The position numbers were made by a program, and so were the translations under genes. The notes under the pieces were generated by a model. The model had not been told where the DNA came from, searched no databases, and was given only the letters and a program-made list of their open reading frames with translations. 64,000 bases of DNA from the NCBI RefSeq assembly GCF_001577265.1, contig NZ_CP014517.1, forward strand, positions 3,756,501 to 3,820,500. Reading direction: 5' to 3'. The DNA comes from Variovorax sp. PAMC 28711 (GTDB taxonomy: Bacteria > Pseudomonadota > Gammaproteobacteria > Burkholderiales > Burkholderiaceae_C). Shown piece after piece: positions 37,001 to 47,188 of the stretch; position 1 is the first letter of the stretch; each line of letters begins with the position of its first letter.

Positions 37001-37131
37001 GTCGGCAGGTCGATGTCGGGAAAATTCTGCACCTTCATCGCGTTGAACGACAGCAGGCCGCCGAAGGTGAGCAGCACGAACAACATCACCGCCGGAATCG
37101 GGTTCCGGATGGACCAGGCGGAAACGTTCAT
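34015..37131 (-). CDS. RND multidrug efflux permease (HAE1 family)
   Basis: A 1038-residue inner-membrane pump with the RND layout of 12 helices and two large periplasmic loops. The start NPIPAVMLFVLLTFGGLL and QNFPDIDLPTVTVSAALPGA are typical. Proton-relay acidic residues lie in VVGILVDDAIVEVENIVRH, and the second-half repeat in LIMLMGVATKNSILLVEYA. It overlaps the adaptor gene by four bases and is followed by an unknown membrane protein. Pumps of this group export hydrophobic or cationic drugs through an outer membrane channel. Substrates not predictable. Confidence 0.93.
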   Translation of the reverse strand: MNVSAWSIRNPIPAVMLFVLLTFGGLLSFNAMKVQNFPDIDLPTVTVSAALPGASPSQLETDVARKLENSIATIQGLKHITSKVQDGQATLIVEFRLEKPVQEAVDDVRSAVQRVRADLPADVRDPVVTKLDLAGQPVLAFTIASTQLDAEALSWFVDNDVTKKLLALSGVGAVNRVGGVTRQVHVDLDPAKLQALGASAADISRQLRQVQTESAGGRFDLSGSEQPVRTLATVQSAGELNALQIALSDGRRVRLDQVARISDTIAEPRSAALLDGKPVVGFEVARSRGESEVEVGGRIQKALAELRADHPDIQLTEAFNFVTPVEEEYDGSLHLLYEGAILAVLVVWLFLRDWRATFVTAVALPMSVIPAFIGMHFLGFSVNVISLLALSLVVGILVDDAIVEVENIVRHLRMGKSPYEAAMEAADEIGLAVIATTFTLIAVFLPTAFMSGVAGKFFKQFGWTASLAVFASLVVARVLTPMMAAYILKPLVGAEKEPRWLQVYMRMASWCMTHRFTTMVLATLFFIGSLAMIPLLKTGFIPPDDNSQTQVYISLAPGATLAQTTATAEETRRRVMEVPHVRSVYTTVAGGSAGGDPFASFGTPETRKATLTIKLDPRGDRPRKQVIENNIRAALESLPGVRSTVGLGGSGEKYILALSGDDPVALTTAARSVERDLRTIPGLGNITSTASLIRPEISVRPDFARAADMGVTSAAIAETLRVATLGDYDVSLPKLNLAQRQVPIVVKLEDSARQDLALLERLAVPSAKGPVMLGQVANLTVEGGPAVIDRYDRSRNVNFEIELSGTGLGEAKEAAMKLPSIVNLPPGVRVTEVGDAEVMTELFASFGLAMLTGVLCIYIVLVLLFKDFLHPVTILCALPLALGGAFVGLLVAQKALSMPSLIGLIMLMGVATKNSILLVEYAIVARRHHGMSRWDALRDACHKRARPIIMTTIAMGAGMLPIAVGFGAADSSFRSPMAVAVIGGLITSTVLSLLVVPAVFTYIDDIEHWIRRTVRKLRGQPADLHSDDDLKPTPHAAN

Positions 37132-38267
37132 GGCTTGGTTCCTTCAGGCGCCACGCGCACGAGGTCGCCGTCGTTCAAAAAGCCCGCGCCTTGCACCACC
37201 ACCCGGGCGTCGGCGGGGAGCTTGGTCGTGATCTCGACGCGGTCACCGACGCGGCGGCCGGTCTCGATCTTGAGCTGGCTCACCCGGTTGTCGGGCTGCA
37301 GCAGCAAGAGGTAATTGAAGCCGTCGCGCGGCACGATGGACGCCTGCGGCACCGTCCACGCGCTGCTGCGGCCGAGCAGGAAATCGCCGCGCGCGAACAT
37401 GCCGGCTTTGAGCCCGGTGTTCTGCAGCACGTTCGGCACATCGACATACACCAGCGCGTTGCGGGTCTGTGGATCGACCGTCGGCGCAATGCTGCGCACC
37501 TTGCCGTTCACCTGCGCGCCGCTCGCGCTCACCACCGACACCGGCGTGCCGACCGCGATGCGCGTGAGTTCGCCAGCCGTCACTTCGGCGCGCCACTCCA
37601 GCCGGCCCTGACGGATCAGCTTGAACATCTCGGTACCGGACGCGACCACGCCGCCGACCGTGGCGGTGCGCGCCGAGATCACGCCGTCATCGGGTGCCAG
37701 CACCTGCGTGTTGCGGCCGCGCACCTGCTGCACAGCAAGCGCTGCTTCGGCGGCCTCGACCTTGGCCTTCGCTGTTTGCGCAGAGGTCTGGTACTGGTTG
37801 ATCTGCTGTTGGCTCAGTGCGCCGGTCTGCTCCAGCGTCTTGGCGCGGGTTGCGTTGCCAGCCGCATCGGCGGCGTTGGCCCGGGCTTCGGCCAGTGCGG
37901 CCTTCGCCTGCGCGACGTCGGCATTCACCGTCTCGGGTGCGAAGGTGGCGAGCACCTGGCCCTTCTTGACCACGTCGCCCACGTTGACGCGCACATCGGC
38001 CACGCGCAAACCGTTCGACTCCGATCCGACGCTGGCCTCCTGCCAGGCCGCGACGTTGCCGTTGGCCGCGAGCGAGAGCGTGAGCTCGCTGGTTTCCGGC
38101 TTGGCGACGGTGACGGTGAGCGACGCCTTCGGTGCGGCCACGGCCTTGCCGTCCTTGCCTTTGGTGCCGTCGGCCGGCTTGCCGCGCAACACGAAGAACG
38201 CCGCGCCGGCGAGCACCAGCGCGGCCAGCAACACGATGACGAGGGTGGAACGTTTCATGGTTTTCAT
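37128..38267 (-). CDS. RND periplasmic adaptor (membrane fusion protein)
   Basis: The start at ATG 38267 (MKTMKRSTLVIVLLAALVLA) gives 379 residues. An N-terminal membrane anchor is followed by lipoyl-like halves (EASVGSESNGLRVADVRVNV and VLAPDDGVISARTATVGG). A coiled-coil hairpin lies between them (about residues 110-170), and beta-barrel and membrane-proximal domains follow. It bridges the RND pump and the outer membrane factor. Overlaps both neighbours by four bases (ATGA). Confidence 0.92.
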   Translation of the reverse strand: MKTMKRSTLVIVLLAALVLAGAAFFVLRGKPADGTKGKDGKAVAAPKASLTVTVAKPETSELTLSLAANGNVAAWQEASVGSESNGLRVADVRVNVGDVVKKGQVLATFAPETVNADVAQAKAALAEARANAADAAGNATRAKTLEQTGALSQQQINQYQTSAQTAKAKVEAAEAALAVQQVRGRNTQVLAPDDGVISARTATVGGVVASGTEMFKLIRQGRLEWRAEVTAGELTRIAVGTPVSVVSASGAQVNGKVRSIAPTVDPQTRNALVYVDVPNVLQNTGLKAGMFARGDFLLGRSSAWTVPQASIVPRDGFNYLLLLQPDNRVSQLKIETGRRVGDRVEITTKLPADARVVVQGAGFLNDGDLVRVAPEGTKP

Positions 38268-39769
38268 GGCGTGGTCGCTGCAGCAGCGGCAGTGGAGGCA
38301 GAGGGAGAAACAGTGGCGGTGGCGTTGTCGGGTCGCGTCCAGCCGCCGCCCATGGCGCGGTAGAGCGAGACCCACGCTTCGGTGCGTTCGCGGGCCAGCG
38401 ACACGCGCGAGGTTTGCGCCGCGAACAGCGAGCGGCGCGAGTCTTCGAGCTCGAACAGGCTGGCCAGGCCGCTGTCGTAGCGCGCCTGCGTGGCGTTGAA
38501 CGAAGTCTGGTAGTTCTGCACCGCGATGTCGGCATCGCCGGTGCGGGCCGCGGTGGCGTCGAGGTTGACCAGCGCCTCCTCGACCTCGCGCACCGCCGTG
38601 CGCACGTTGGCGCGGTAGAGCGACACCGCCTCGGTGTAGCGCGCCTTGGCCGCGTCGACGTTCGCGACGCGCGCGCCGCCGTCGAGCAGCGGCACGGTCA
38701 GCGTGATCGGGCCGACGCTCCAGCTGTTGAAGGCCTCGCGGAAGCCGCTGCCGCGAATCTGCAGGCGGCTGATGTTCCCCGAGAGCGTGAGCTTGGGATA
38801 GCGCTCGGCCTCGGCCGAACCGACGTCGGCACTTGCCGCTGCCACCGCGCGCTCCGACGCGTACACATCGGGCCGTTGCACCAGCAACTGCGCCGGCACG
38901 CTCGCAACCGACCCGAGTGCCGGCAATGGACGTTGCTCAGGCGCAGCGGCTATTTTTTGCGCGAGTGCCTTCTCGTCGAGGCCCGTGAGCGCGACCAGCG
39001 CCTTGCGCTGCACCGCACAGGTTGCGCGCTGTTGCGTGAGCCGCGCGGAGCTGTCGGCCGCACTCGCTCGTGCGAGCGCCGCGTCGGCCGGCGCGGTGAA
39101 GCCCGCGCGCGCCGAGAGGTCGGTGAGCCGCGCGGTCTCGCTGCGCGAACGCGTGTCGGAGATGGCCACCGCCAACTGCTGCGCGCACGCGCGCTCTGCG
39201 AAATAGGCGTTGGCCGCTTCGGCCGCCACCGCCACGCGTGCTTCGTGCCATTTGGCATCGGCGTTGTCCAGGCGCTCGGTCGCGGCGTCGCGGTCGGCAC
39301 GCAGGCGGCCGAACAGGTCGACCTCCCAGCGCGATTGCAGGCCGGCCGAGAGCGTCGTGAGCGGCACCGTCGATGCCGGGCTGGACGACGACGAGGCACC
39401 GGCGCTGCCGGTCGCGCCCGAGGCGCCGAAGGACGACGAGTTGCCGCGCGAGGCCGAGAGGCTGCCGTCCAGGCTTGGCAGCAACGCGGCGCCGGCCTGC
39501 ACGCGGGTGGCCCGCGCCTCGCTCACCCGCGCCGCGGCGCTCGCGAGGGTCGGGCTCTGCGCCTCGGCCGCCTCGATCAGCTCGACCAGCAACGGGTCGT
39601 CCAGCTGGCGCCACCAGTCGGCCAGCGCGAGGGTCGAGCCGCCGTGCGGCAGCGGGGCGTTCCACTGCGCGGGGGCGCGGCTCTCGACTTGCGGCGGCGG
39701 GCGCGTCACGCACGCCGCCAGCGCCAAGGGCAGGCAACAAAGCACGCCGATGCGTTGCAGTCTTCTCAT
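38264..39769 (-). CDS. Outer membrane efflux lipoprotein (NodT/OprM family)
   Basis: The start at ATG 39769 gives 501 residues with lipobox LAAC (Cys20). The repeated helical-hairpin pattern of TolC-like channels is clear: LVELIEAAEAQSPTLASAAA in the first half and LLVQRPDVYASERAVAAASA in the second, with YPKLTLSGNI. A serine-rich insertion sits near residues 95-115. It forms the exit duct of the tripartite pump. Overlaps the tetR-like gene upstream and the adaptor downstream by four bases each. Confidence 0.93.
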   Translation of the reverse strand: MRRLQRIGVLCCLPLALAACVTRPPPQVESRAPAQWNAPLPHGGSTLALADWWRQLDDPLLVELIEAAEAQSPTLASAAARVSEARATRVQAGAALLPSLDGSLSASRGNSSSFGASGATGSAGASSSSSPASTVPLTTLSAGLQSRWEVDLFGRLRADRDAATERLDNADAKWHEARVAVAAEAANAYFAERACAQQLAVAISDTRSRSETARLTDLSARAGFTAPADAALARASAADSSARLTQQRATCAVQRKALVALTGLDEKALAQKIAAAPEQRPLPALGSVASVPAQLLVQRPDVYASERAVAAASADVGSAEAERYPKLTLSGNISRLQIRGSGFREAFNSWSVGPITLTVPLLDGGARVANVDAAKARYTEAVSLYRANVRTAVREVEEALVNLDATAARTGDADIAVQNYQTSFNATQARYDSGLASLFELEDSRRSLFAAQTSRVSLARERTEAWVSLYRAMGGGWTRPDNATATVSPSASTAAAAATTP

Positions 39770-40461
39770 TTCTCTTGCTTCCTTGATGACTTGCGGCGGC
39801 GGGCCGCTTCGGCAGCGACCAGCGCGAGACCGTACGCGACAAGCCGGTCGGCCCATGCATCGATTTGCGCGGTCGAGCCGAGCAGTTGGGGCTGCAGCGC
39901 GTCCACGATGTCCTGCATCACGAAGAGCTGGATCGCGAGCCCGGTGACCGAGAAGGTGAGGCGATGGATGTCGTCGTCGAATCGCTTCACTTCGAGGTGC
40001 CGACACAGCACGCTGGCCAGTGCCTCGTGCGGCGCCTGGATGTCCTTCTCCATCGCGTGCTTCCACTCGCTGGTCGGGTCGATCAGTTCGCGCATGTGCA
40101 GCCGCATGCATTGCCGCGCGATGTCGCCTTGCTTCAGCCCGTCGAGGTAGCCCACCATGAAGATGCGCAGCGCCGCCTCGAGCGGGAGGCCGGGCGCCGT
40201 GAACTGCGCGATCAGTTCCTGCGGATCGCCGCCGAAAGGCTCGGTGAAGGTCGCTGCATAGAGCCCGGCCTTGTCGCCGAAGTAATAGCTGATCGCCGCG
40301 ATGTTGGCCCCCGCCGCCTTGGCGATCTCCCGCGTGGAGGTTTTGGCGTAGCCCTTGGCGGCGAAGAGGGCGAGCGCGGCGTAGAGAAGGCGCGAGCGGG
40401 CTTCGATGCCGTCGCTGCGCGAGACGCGCACTGTCGCGTCGGGGAGGATGGAAGTGCTCAT
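39766..40461 (-). CDS. TetR-family regulator of the CecR/DUF1956 type
   Basis: A 231-residue regulator. N-terminal HTH is at about residues 20-65 (ALFAAKGYAKTSTREIAKAA, NIAAISYYFGDKAGLYAATF), and the ligand domain is DUF1956-like, as in CecR (YbiH) of E. coli, which represses drug-export genes. First gene of the overlapping regulator-OMF-adaptor-pump operon, so probably a local repressor. An ideal palindrome lies 19 bases before its start. Confidence 0.9.
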   Translation of the reverse strand: MSTSILPDATVRVSRSDGIEARSRLLYAALALFAAKGYAKTSTREIAKAAGANIAAISYYFGDKAGLYAATFTEPFGGDPQELIAQFTAPGLPLEAALRIFMVGYLDGLKQGDIARQCMRLHMRELIDPTSEWKHAMEKDIQAPHEALASVLCRHLEVKRFDDDIHRLTFSVTGLAIQLFVMQDIVDALQPQLLGSTAQIDAWADRLVAYGLALVAAEAARRRKSSRKQEK

Positions 40462-40479
40462 AGAGCGTGATTAAACCAC

Positions 40480-40503
40480 TAGATCAATCGATTGATTGAT
40501 CTA
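40480..40503. promoter_or_regulatory. Operator-like palindrome upstream of the CecR-type gene
   Basis: TAGATCAATC (40480-40489) and GATTGATCTA (40494-40503) are perfect 10-base inverted repeats around a GATT spacer. This is an AT-rich island in GC-rich DNA, placed 19 bases before the regulator start. Well suited as the autoregulatory operator of the pump operon. Confidence 0.8.
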
Positions 40504-40546
40504 TCCGCTAGAGACCCTTTTGGATCCGGATCGGGCAGGCGCCCAC

Positions 40547-42331
40547 TCAGGCGGTGAGCGGTGCTCCTGTGCGGCGGGCGGTAGTCAGCGGAGTGCCCTT
40601 TGCAAAAGACATCATGGCAAGGAAGATGGCCAGCCAGATCGCTGCAGCCGCCCACCAGACCATATCGCCGCTGATCAGTGCCTGGCCGATCAGGCCGCCC
40701 TGGATGCAATAGAAGGCCATCGGGATCAGGGTCTTGCGGATGATCTCGCCCTCGCGATTCATCATTCCGACCACCGCGCCGGCGGCCACCACGTTGTGAA
40801 CGCAGATCATGTTGCCGGCTGCCCCGCCGATCGCCTGCAACGCCACGACGATGGCCGAGCCGTTGACGCCGAGCCCGATCTGCTGAGCCGTGGAAAACTG
40901 GAAGTACGAGAACATCATGTTGCTGACGGTGTTGGACCCGGCGATGAACGCGCCGAGCGAACCGACCCACGGCGACACGTTAGGCCACGCTTGTCCGGCC
41001 AGCGCGGCCGCGCCCTCGGCCAGAGCCATCGGCATGCTCACCAAGCTGCCATCGGCGGACGTCGAATTGATGAACACCTGGACCATGGGCACCGCCAGCA
41101 GCAGCGCTGGTGCGGCATCGAGCATCGTGCGGGCCGAGTCCTTGATGCCGCGCACATACTGCTGCCCGCTCATGCGGAACAGGGCGATACACAGCAGCGA
41201 CACCAGAATCAGGATGAAGCCCGGCGAGTACAGGAATTGCGCCGAGGCGGAGATGGGGGTGTCGAACAGATTTGCAAAGCGCAGCGTCGTATCGGGACCG
41301 GTCAGGAATGCTTTCACCGGCGCCACGGTCCGCGTGATGATCAGCAGCAGCACGACCAGCGCGTAGGGGGAGAACGCGCGCAGAACCGAAAAGCGCGCGG
41401 GCATTTTCTCGTCGTGCGCTTCGACCGTTCCGAGCCAACTAGGAAGCCAGCGTTCCCGCGGTGGGAAGTCGAAGGTCTCCTTCGGCACGAACCATCCGCG
41501 TCGCGCGGCGGGTACGACGATCAGCAGCCCGATCATTGCGCCCACCATGGATGGGAATTCAGGGCCGAGGAGCCGTGCGATCAGGTAATAGGGCACGGTA
41601 AAAGCGACGCCGGCGAAGAGGGCAAATTTCCAGGCCTTCAGTCCTTCGGTGAACGACTGGCGCTCGCCGAAGAAGCGCGTCAGCAAGCCGCACAGGATCA
41701 GTGGAATCACGAAGCCGGTCAGCGCATGAAGCAGCGCGACGTTCTCCACGATCTGCTGGAGATAGTCCATCGGTTGCATGGGCGCAATGGCTGCAGCCAC
41801 GTCGGCCTTGTTGTCCACGCCTGCACGAACACCCACCAGCATCGGCGTACCCACGGCACCGAAGGAGACCGGGGTGGACTGGATCACCAACACCGACATC
41901 ACCGCCGCCATGGCCGGAAACCCCAGTGCCAGTAGCAGCGGTGCACCCACGGCCGAAGGCGTGCCGAAACCGGAAGAACCTTCGATCAGCGAGCCGAACA
42001 GCCAGGCCACGATCACCACCTGCACGCGCCGGTCAGGCGATACGTCGATGAAGCCCTGTCGTATCGACGCGATCGCGCCGCTCTCCTTCAGCGTGTTCAG
42101 CAAGACGATTGCGCCGAACACGATGAAGAGCAAGGTGATCGCGGTCAGCAGACCATTGACGGTCGCCGCCGCGACGACCGCGCCACTTGCCTGCCAGACG
42201 AACAGCGCCATCAACGCCGTGATCGCATAGGCGGCGCCCATCGAAAGACGGGCAGAGCGGCCAAGCACGACCATGAGCAGAAAGACGACGACGATGGGCC
42301 CGAGGGCCAGAAGACTGTAGACGGGACTCAT
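40547..42331 (-). CDS. lctP: L-lactate permease (LctP family)
   Basis: A 594-residue protein with about 13 membrane helices. Family segments include [40 protein letters not shown] and [18 protein letters not shown]. LctP/LldP members import L-lactate, D-lactate or glycolate with protons. No lactate dehydrogenase or LldR-like regulator is next to it, so its control and its exact substrate are open. Single-gene unit; it converges on no gene, and its stop lies 86 bases from the CecR-type gene start. Confidence 0.93.
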   Translation of the reverse strand: MSPVYSLLALGPIVVVFLLMVVLGRSARLSMGAAYAITALMALFVWQASGAVVAAATVNGLLTAITLLFIVFGAIVLLNTLKESGAIASIRQGFIDVSPDRRVQVVIVAWLFGSLIEGSSGFGTPSAVGAPLLLALGFPAMAAVMSVLVIQSTPVSFGAVGTPMLVGVRAGVDNKADVAAAIAPMQPMDYLQQIVENVALLHALTGFVIPLILCGLLTRFFGERQSFTEGLKAWKFALFAGVAFTVPYYLIARLLGPEFPSMVGAMIGLLIVVPAARRGWFVPKETFDFPPRERWLPSWLGTVEAHDEKMPARFSVLRAFSPYALVVLLLIITRTVAPVKAFLTGPDTTLRFANLFDTPISASAQFLYSPGFILILVSLLCIALFRMSGQQYVRGIKDSARTMLDAAPALLLAVPMVQVFINSTSADGSLVSMPMALAEGAAALAGQAWPNVSPWVGSLGAFIAGSNTVSNMMFSYFQFSTAQQIGLGVNGSAIVVALQAIGGAAGNMICVHNVVAAGAVVGMMNREGEIIRKTLIPMAFYCIQGGLIGQALISGDMVWWAAAAIWLAIFLAMMSFAKGTPLTTARRTGAPLTA

Positions 42332-42391
42332 GCAAGAACCTTGGTGAACGTCGAAGGGTGCGTCCCGTGCGAGGCGCTTGTGACAAAGATA

Positions 42392-42830
42392 TTAAGCGGG
42401 CTCCCTGTTCCGCTGGATGCGCTTATCGCCCTGCAGCATCGCGGTTTTTCTTGCGCTTTCAGGGCATGCGCGGTAGCGCGGGGTACAGATTGAGCGCGGT
42501 CTCTCCCACCACTGTCTTTCCGGCCCCAGCCGGAACACCGCGAAGTGAAGGTGGGGTGCGTTCGGCGCGTCGTAGGACGCGAGCTGGCCCGCGGGGAGGT
42601 TCTTCACTTCGTTGGTGATCTTCATCGTGCCGAGCGGCAGCGCATCGGAACCTTCCACGCGGCGGCAGCCTGCCGGTCGTCGCGGCGCCATTGGCCTTCT
42701 GGAAGGCCCGCACCACGCGATTGCGACCCCCGCTGCATCTGGTCTGCGACGGGCCAGCGGTGTGCGACGCGACGAGGTTGCAGCACGACAGCCCGAAAGT
42801 GACTACTTAAGTCCACGCCTCTTCAAATAA
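42392..42830 (-). other. Gene-poor stretch with a possible decayed coding remnant
   Basis: The gap between lctP and the next gene (42332-42910) holds no convincing intact gene. On the minus strand one frame reads MKITNEVKNLPAGQLASYDA then PNAPHLHFAVFRLG (about 42510-42625). Its PHLHFAV part resembles the HxH end of M23 metallopeptidases. A neighbouring frame continues ETALNLYPALPRMP. No start or Shine-Dalgarno is seen, and the frames are broken, so this could be a relic or chance. Confidence 0.25.
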
Positions 42831-42910
42831 GGGGGCATGCCCGTCCATTGACTACACCCGCGACCCCGGTTCCGGCTCAGACTGCCACGTTGTATCAACG
42901 AGAAGTCGCT

Positions 42911-43372
42911 ATGGAATCCCCTGATCTGGGAGCAGTTCAAAAGGCATTGGCACTGGTCAAGAACGCGATGAGCGAGCGGTCGCACGCCACGGCCGCCGTG
43001 CCCTATTTCGCACCCACCGAGATCGGTGTCCTGCCGCCCTCGATGCAGGAAGCTGAGCTCCGCAACGCAGAAGAAATTGCGTATGGCAACCGCGTGCGTG
43101 CGGGCGTGCATGCGGCCCTGGCGTCGGCCGCAGCGTCGTTGCGCGTGTGCGAGGCGCTCATGAAAGACCTGTCGCAAATGGAGTACCCCGAGCGCTTGAG
43201 GGAGTCGCAGCGTTGCGCGAACGAGGCGCAGTCTTCGGCCCGGCTGGCCGAGCATTCGGCCGCCATTCTCGAGGGTCGCGAATTGCCCAAGGTCGATGCC
43301 AAGACCGAGATCAGAAAGCTGACCGCTGCGGTCTACGAACGCTTCGGCCAGCTGACGCGCAAGAACCCGTAG
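42911..43372 (+). CDS. Hypothetical helical protein, 153 residues
   Basis: Translated from ATG 42911 (MESPDLGAVQKALALVKNAM) with GAGAAG upstream; a TTG at 42848 is an alternative. The protein is almost wholly helical and charged (ASAAASLRVCEALMKDLSQM, RCANEAQSSARLAEHSAAIL), without signal or membrane segment. Not recognised as a named family. It lies 40 bases before the sigma-54 activator on the same strand, but there is no evidence for shared function. Confidence 0.6.
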   Translation: MESPDLGAVQKALALVKNAMSERSHATAAVPYFAPTEIGVLPPSMQEAELRNAEEIAYGNRVRAGVHAALASAAASLRVCEALMKDLSQMEYPERLRESQRCANEAQSSARLAEHSAAILEGRELPKVDAKTEIRKLTAAVYERFGQLTRKNP

Positions 43373-43412
43373 CCCGCCCGGCCTCAGCGGGCTGCGCGCT
43401 ACGATCCGCGCC

Positions 43413-44951
<1,539 letters not shown>

Positions 44952-44959
44952 ATAAATCC

Positions 44960-44997
44960 CAGACAGTTGTCTGAATTGCAGGCAATTTGGTTGTCTG
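44960..44997. promoter_or_regulatory. Paired palindromes, probable activator binding sites
   Basis: CAGACA-GT-TGTCTG (44960-44973) and AATTGC-AG-GCAATT (44974-44987) are adjacent perfect inverted repeats. A further TTGTCTG half-site lies at 44991-44997. They sit about 65-100 bases upstream of the -24/-12 promoter, the usual place for an enhancer-binding protein. Confidence 0.7.
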
Positions 44998-45059
44998 CGC
45001 GTTGTGCATCTCGCGGTGCGCAAGAGGCGAATTCCAGTGAATGGACGCGTTTCCCGGGT

Positions 45060-45076
45060 TGGCATGACCTGTGCAA
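45060..45076 (+). promoter_or_regulatory. Sigma-54 (-24/-12) promoter
   Basis: TGGCATGACCTGTGCAA fits the consensus TGGCACG-N4-TTGCA: GG at 45061-45062 and GC at 45073-45074, with their starts 12 bases apart. Expected transcript start is near 45086, ahead of the Shine-Dalgarno AGGAGA and ATG 45107. A sigma-54 activator gene is immediately upstream. Confidence 0.8.
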
Positions 45077-45106
45077 TATTCAGCCATTCCAACCAGGAGA
45101 CACACC

Positions 45107-46294
45107 ATGATCCGTCGTCATCTCATCGCCGCCGCCGCGCTGGCCACCATTGCCGCATCGGGCACTGCGCTTGCGCAGTCCAACGAAATCCGCATCGCCC
45201 ACATCTACAGCAAGACCGGCCCGCTCGAGGCCTACGGCAAGCAGACCGCGGTCGGCCTGCAGATGGGCCTGGAGTACGCCACGGGCGGCACGATGATGGT
45301 CAACGGCAAGAAAATCGTCCTGATCGAAAAAGACGACCAGGGCAAGCCGGACCTGGGCAAGTCGCTGCTCGCCGCCGCGTACTCCGATGACAAGGCCGCG
45401 CTGGCCATCGGCCCGACGTCGTCAGGCGTGGCGCTGGCCATGCTGCCGGTCGCCGAGGAATACAAGAAGATCCTGATCGTCGAGCCCGCCGTGGCCGATT
45501 CGATCACCGGCGACAAGTGGAACAAGTACATCTTCCGCACCGGCCGCAACAGCTCGCAGGACGCGATCTCCAACGCGGTGGCGGTCGACAAGGCGGGCGT
45601 CACGCTCGCCACGCTCGCGCAGGACAACGCTTTCGGCCGTGACGGCGTGAAGGCCTTTGCCGGCGCCATCAAGAAGGCGAAGCTGGTGCACGAGGAATAC
45701 CTGCCGCCGGCGACCACCGACTTCACGGCCGGCGCACAGCGCCTGATCGACAAGCTGAAAGACGTGCCGGGCCGCAAGATCATCTGGATCGTCTGGGCCG
45801 GCGCGGGCAACCCGTTCAAGATCGTCGATCTCGACCTCAAGCGCTACAACATCGAGATCGCTACCGGCGGCAACATCCTGCCGGCCATGGCCGCCTACAA
45901 GAATCTGCCGGGCATGGAAGGCGCGGCGTATTACTACTTCGGCATCCCGAAGAACCCGGTGAACGAGGCGATGGTCGCGCAGCACTACAAGCAGTTCAAG
46001 ACGCCGCCAGACTTCTTCACCGCGGGTGGTTTCTCGGCCGCGATGGCCGCCGTCACCGCGCTCAAGAAGACCAACGGCGACGCCAGCGCCAACAAGCTGA
46101 TCGCCGCGATGGAAGGCATGAGCTTCGACACGCCCAAGGGCAAGATGACCTTCCGCAAGGAAGACCATCAGGCCATGCAGTCGATGTACCACTTCAAGAT
46201 CAAGAACGACCCGGCGTTCGCCTGGGGCGTGCCCGAGCTGGTCCACGAGATCAAGCCGGAAGAGATGGACATCCCTATCAAAAACAAGCGCTAG
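45107..46294 (+). CDS. Liv-type ABC transporter substrate-binding protein
   Basis: The start at ATG 45107 follows AGGAGA and gives 395 residues with a signal peptide ending SGTALA-QS. The mature protein is a Peripla_BP_6 (leucine-binding-like) fold: IRIAHIYSKTGPLEAYGKQT, AIGPTSSGVALAMLPVAEEY and YIFRTGRNSSQDAISNAVAV. Members bind branched-chain amino acids, but also amides, urea or aromatic acids. First gene of the sigma-54 controlled operon. A structured repeat separates it from the ATPase gene. Confidence 0.92.
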   Translation: MIRRHLIAAAALATIAASGTALAQSNEIRIAHIYSKTGPLEAYGKQTAVGLQMGLEYATGGTMMVNGKKIVLIEKDDQGKPDLGKSLLAAAYSDDKAALAIGPTSSGVALAMLPVAEEYKKILIVEPAVADSITGDKWNKYIFRTGRNSSQDAISNAVAVDKAGVTLATLAQDNAFGRDGVKAFAGAIKKAKLVHEEYLPPATTDFTAGAQRLIDKLKDVPGRKIIWIVWAGAGNPFKIVDLDLKRYNIEIATGGNILPAMAAYKNLPGMEGAAYYYFGIPKNPVNEAMVAQHYKQFKTPPDFFTAGGFSAAMAAVTALKKTNGDASANKLIAAMEGMSFDTPKGKMTFRKEDHQAMQSMYHFKIKNDPAFAWGVPELVHEIKPEEMDIPIKNKR

Positions 46295-46297
46295 TCC

Positions 46298-46402
46298 TGG
46301 GCTCCCCCCCAGTCTCCGCGCACTTCGTGTCGCTTCGCCAACCCCCTTCCGGGGGCAACACCTGCGGCCCGGCACAGCCGGTTCCGCGGTGTTCCACGAA
46401 CG
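46298..46402. repeat. Structured interspersed repeat, copy 2 (binding protein-ATPase gap)
   Basis: Partner of the copy at 30632-30734. The same layout is seen: CCCCC/GGGGG hairpin, then AACACC-GCGG ... CCGC-GGTGTT enclosing CCGGC/GCCGG around an ACA loop. Where copy 1 has CGGGC/GCCCG this copy has CCGGC/GCCGG, so both strands of the stem changed together. It fills the gap between the binding protein stop and the ATPase start, the only large gap in the operon. Confidence 0.8.
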
Positions 46403-46423
46403 GGCCTCGCTTCGCTTGCCTCC

Positions 46424-47188
46424 ATGCTTGAAACCCAAAATCTAACCATCCGTTTCGGCGGTCACGTCGCGGTCAACGATGTCTCGTGCAGCTTTGCACC
46501 GGGCACTTTGACTGCCATCGTCGGCCCGAACGGCGCGGGTAAAACGACCTACTTCAACCTGATCTCGGGCCAGCTCAAGGCGAGCGCCGGGACGGTGTCG
46601 CTCGACGGGCAATCGCTGTCGGGCTTGTCGCCGTCGGCGCGCACGCACGCGGGGCTGGGCCGGGCGTTCCAGCTCACGAACCTTTTCCCGAATCTCACGG
46701 TGCTGGAGAACGTGCGCCTCGCGGTGCAGGCCACGCGCGCGGGCGCGCACCGCCACGGCCTCAACCTGTGGAGCATCTGGAGCGACCACAAGGCGTTAAC
46801 CGCGCGCGCTGATGAGCTGCTCGCGCAGGTCAACCTGAAGGCCAAGGAGCACGCCACCGTGGCGAGCCTGCCGCACGGCGACCAGCGCAAGCTCGAAGTC
46901 GCGTTGCTGATGGCCTTGGAGCCGAAGGTCTTCATGTTCGACGAGCCGACCGCGGGCATGAACGCGGCGGAAGCGCCGGTCATCCTCGACCTGATCCGGC
47001 AACTGAAGCAGGACAAGACCAAGACCATCCTCCTGGTCGAACACAAGATGGACGTCGTGCGCGAGCTGGCCGACCGCATCATCGTGCTGCACAACGGGCA
47101 GCTGGTGGCCGATGGCGAGCCGGCGGAAGTCATCGCCTCGCCGGTGGTGCAGGAAGCCTACCTGGGCGTGACGAAGGAGGCCGCATGA
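46424..47188 (+). CDS. livG: ABC transporter ATPase, LivG type
   Basis: A 254-residue ATPase with Walker A GPNGAGKTT (residues 32-40), Q-loop region GLGRAFQLTNLFPNLTVLEN, a signature-like SLPHGDQRKLEVALLMA and Walker B PKVFMFDEPTAGM. The Leu-rich layout and length are those of LivG. It powers the LivHM-type permease with LivF. Overlaps the next gene by four bases. Confidence 0.93.
   Translation: MLETQNLTIRFGGHVAVNDVSCSFAPGTLTAIVGPNGAGKTTYFNLISGQLKASAGTVSLDGQSLSGLSPSARTHAGLGRAFQLTNLFPNLTVLENVRLAVQATRAGAHRHGLNLWSIWSDHKALTARADELLAQVNLKAKEHATVASLPHGDQRKLEVALLMALEPKVFMFDEPTAGMNAAEAPVILDLIRQLKQDKTKTILLVEHKMDVVRELADRIIVLHNGQLVADGEPAEVIASPVVQEAYLGVTKEAA

Noticed and set aside
33880..37314. Large plus-strand frames opposite the RND permease
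   Set aside because: Arg/His/Asp-rich antisense shadows without any motif.
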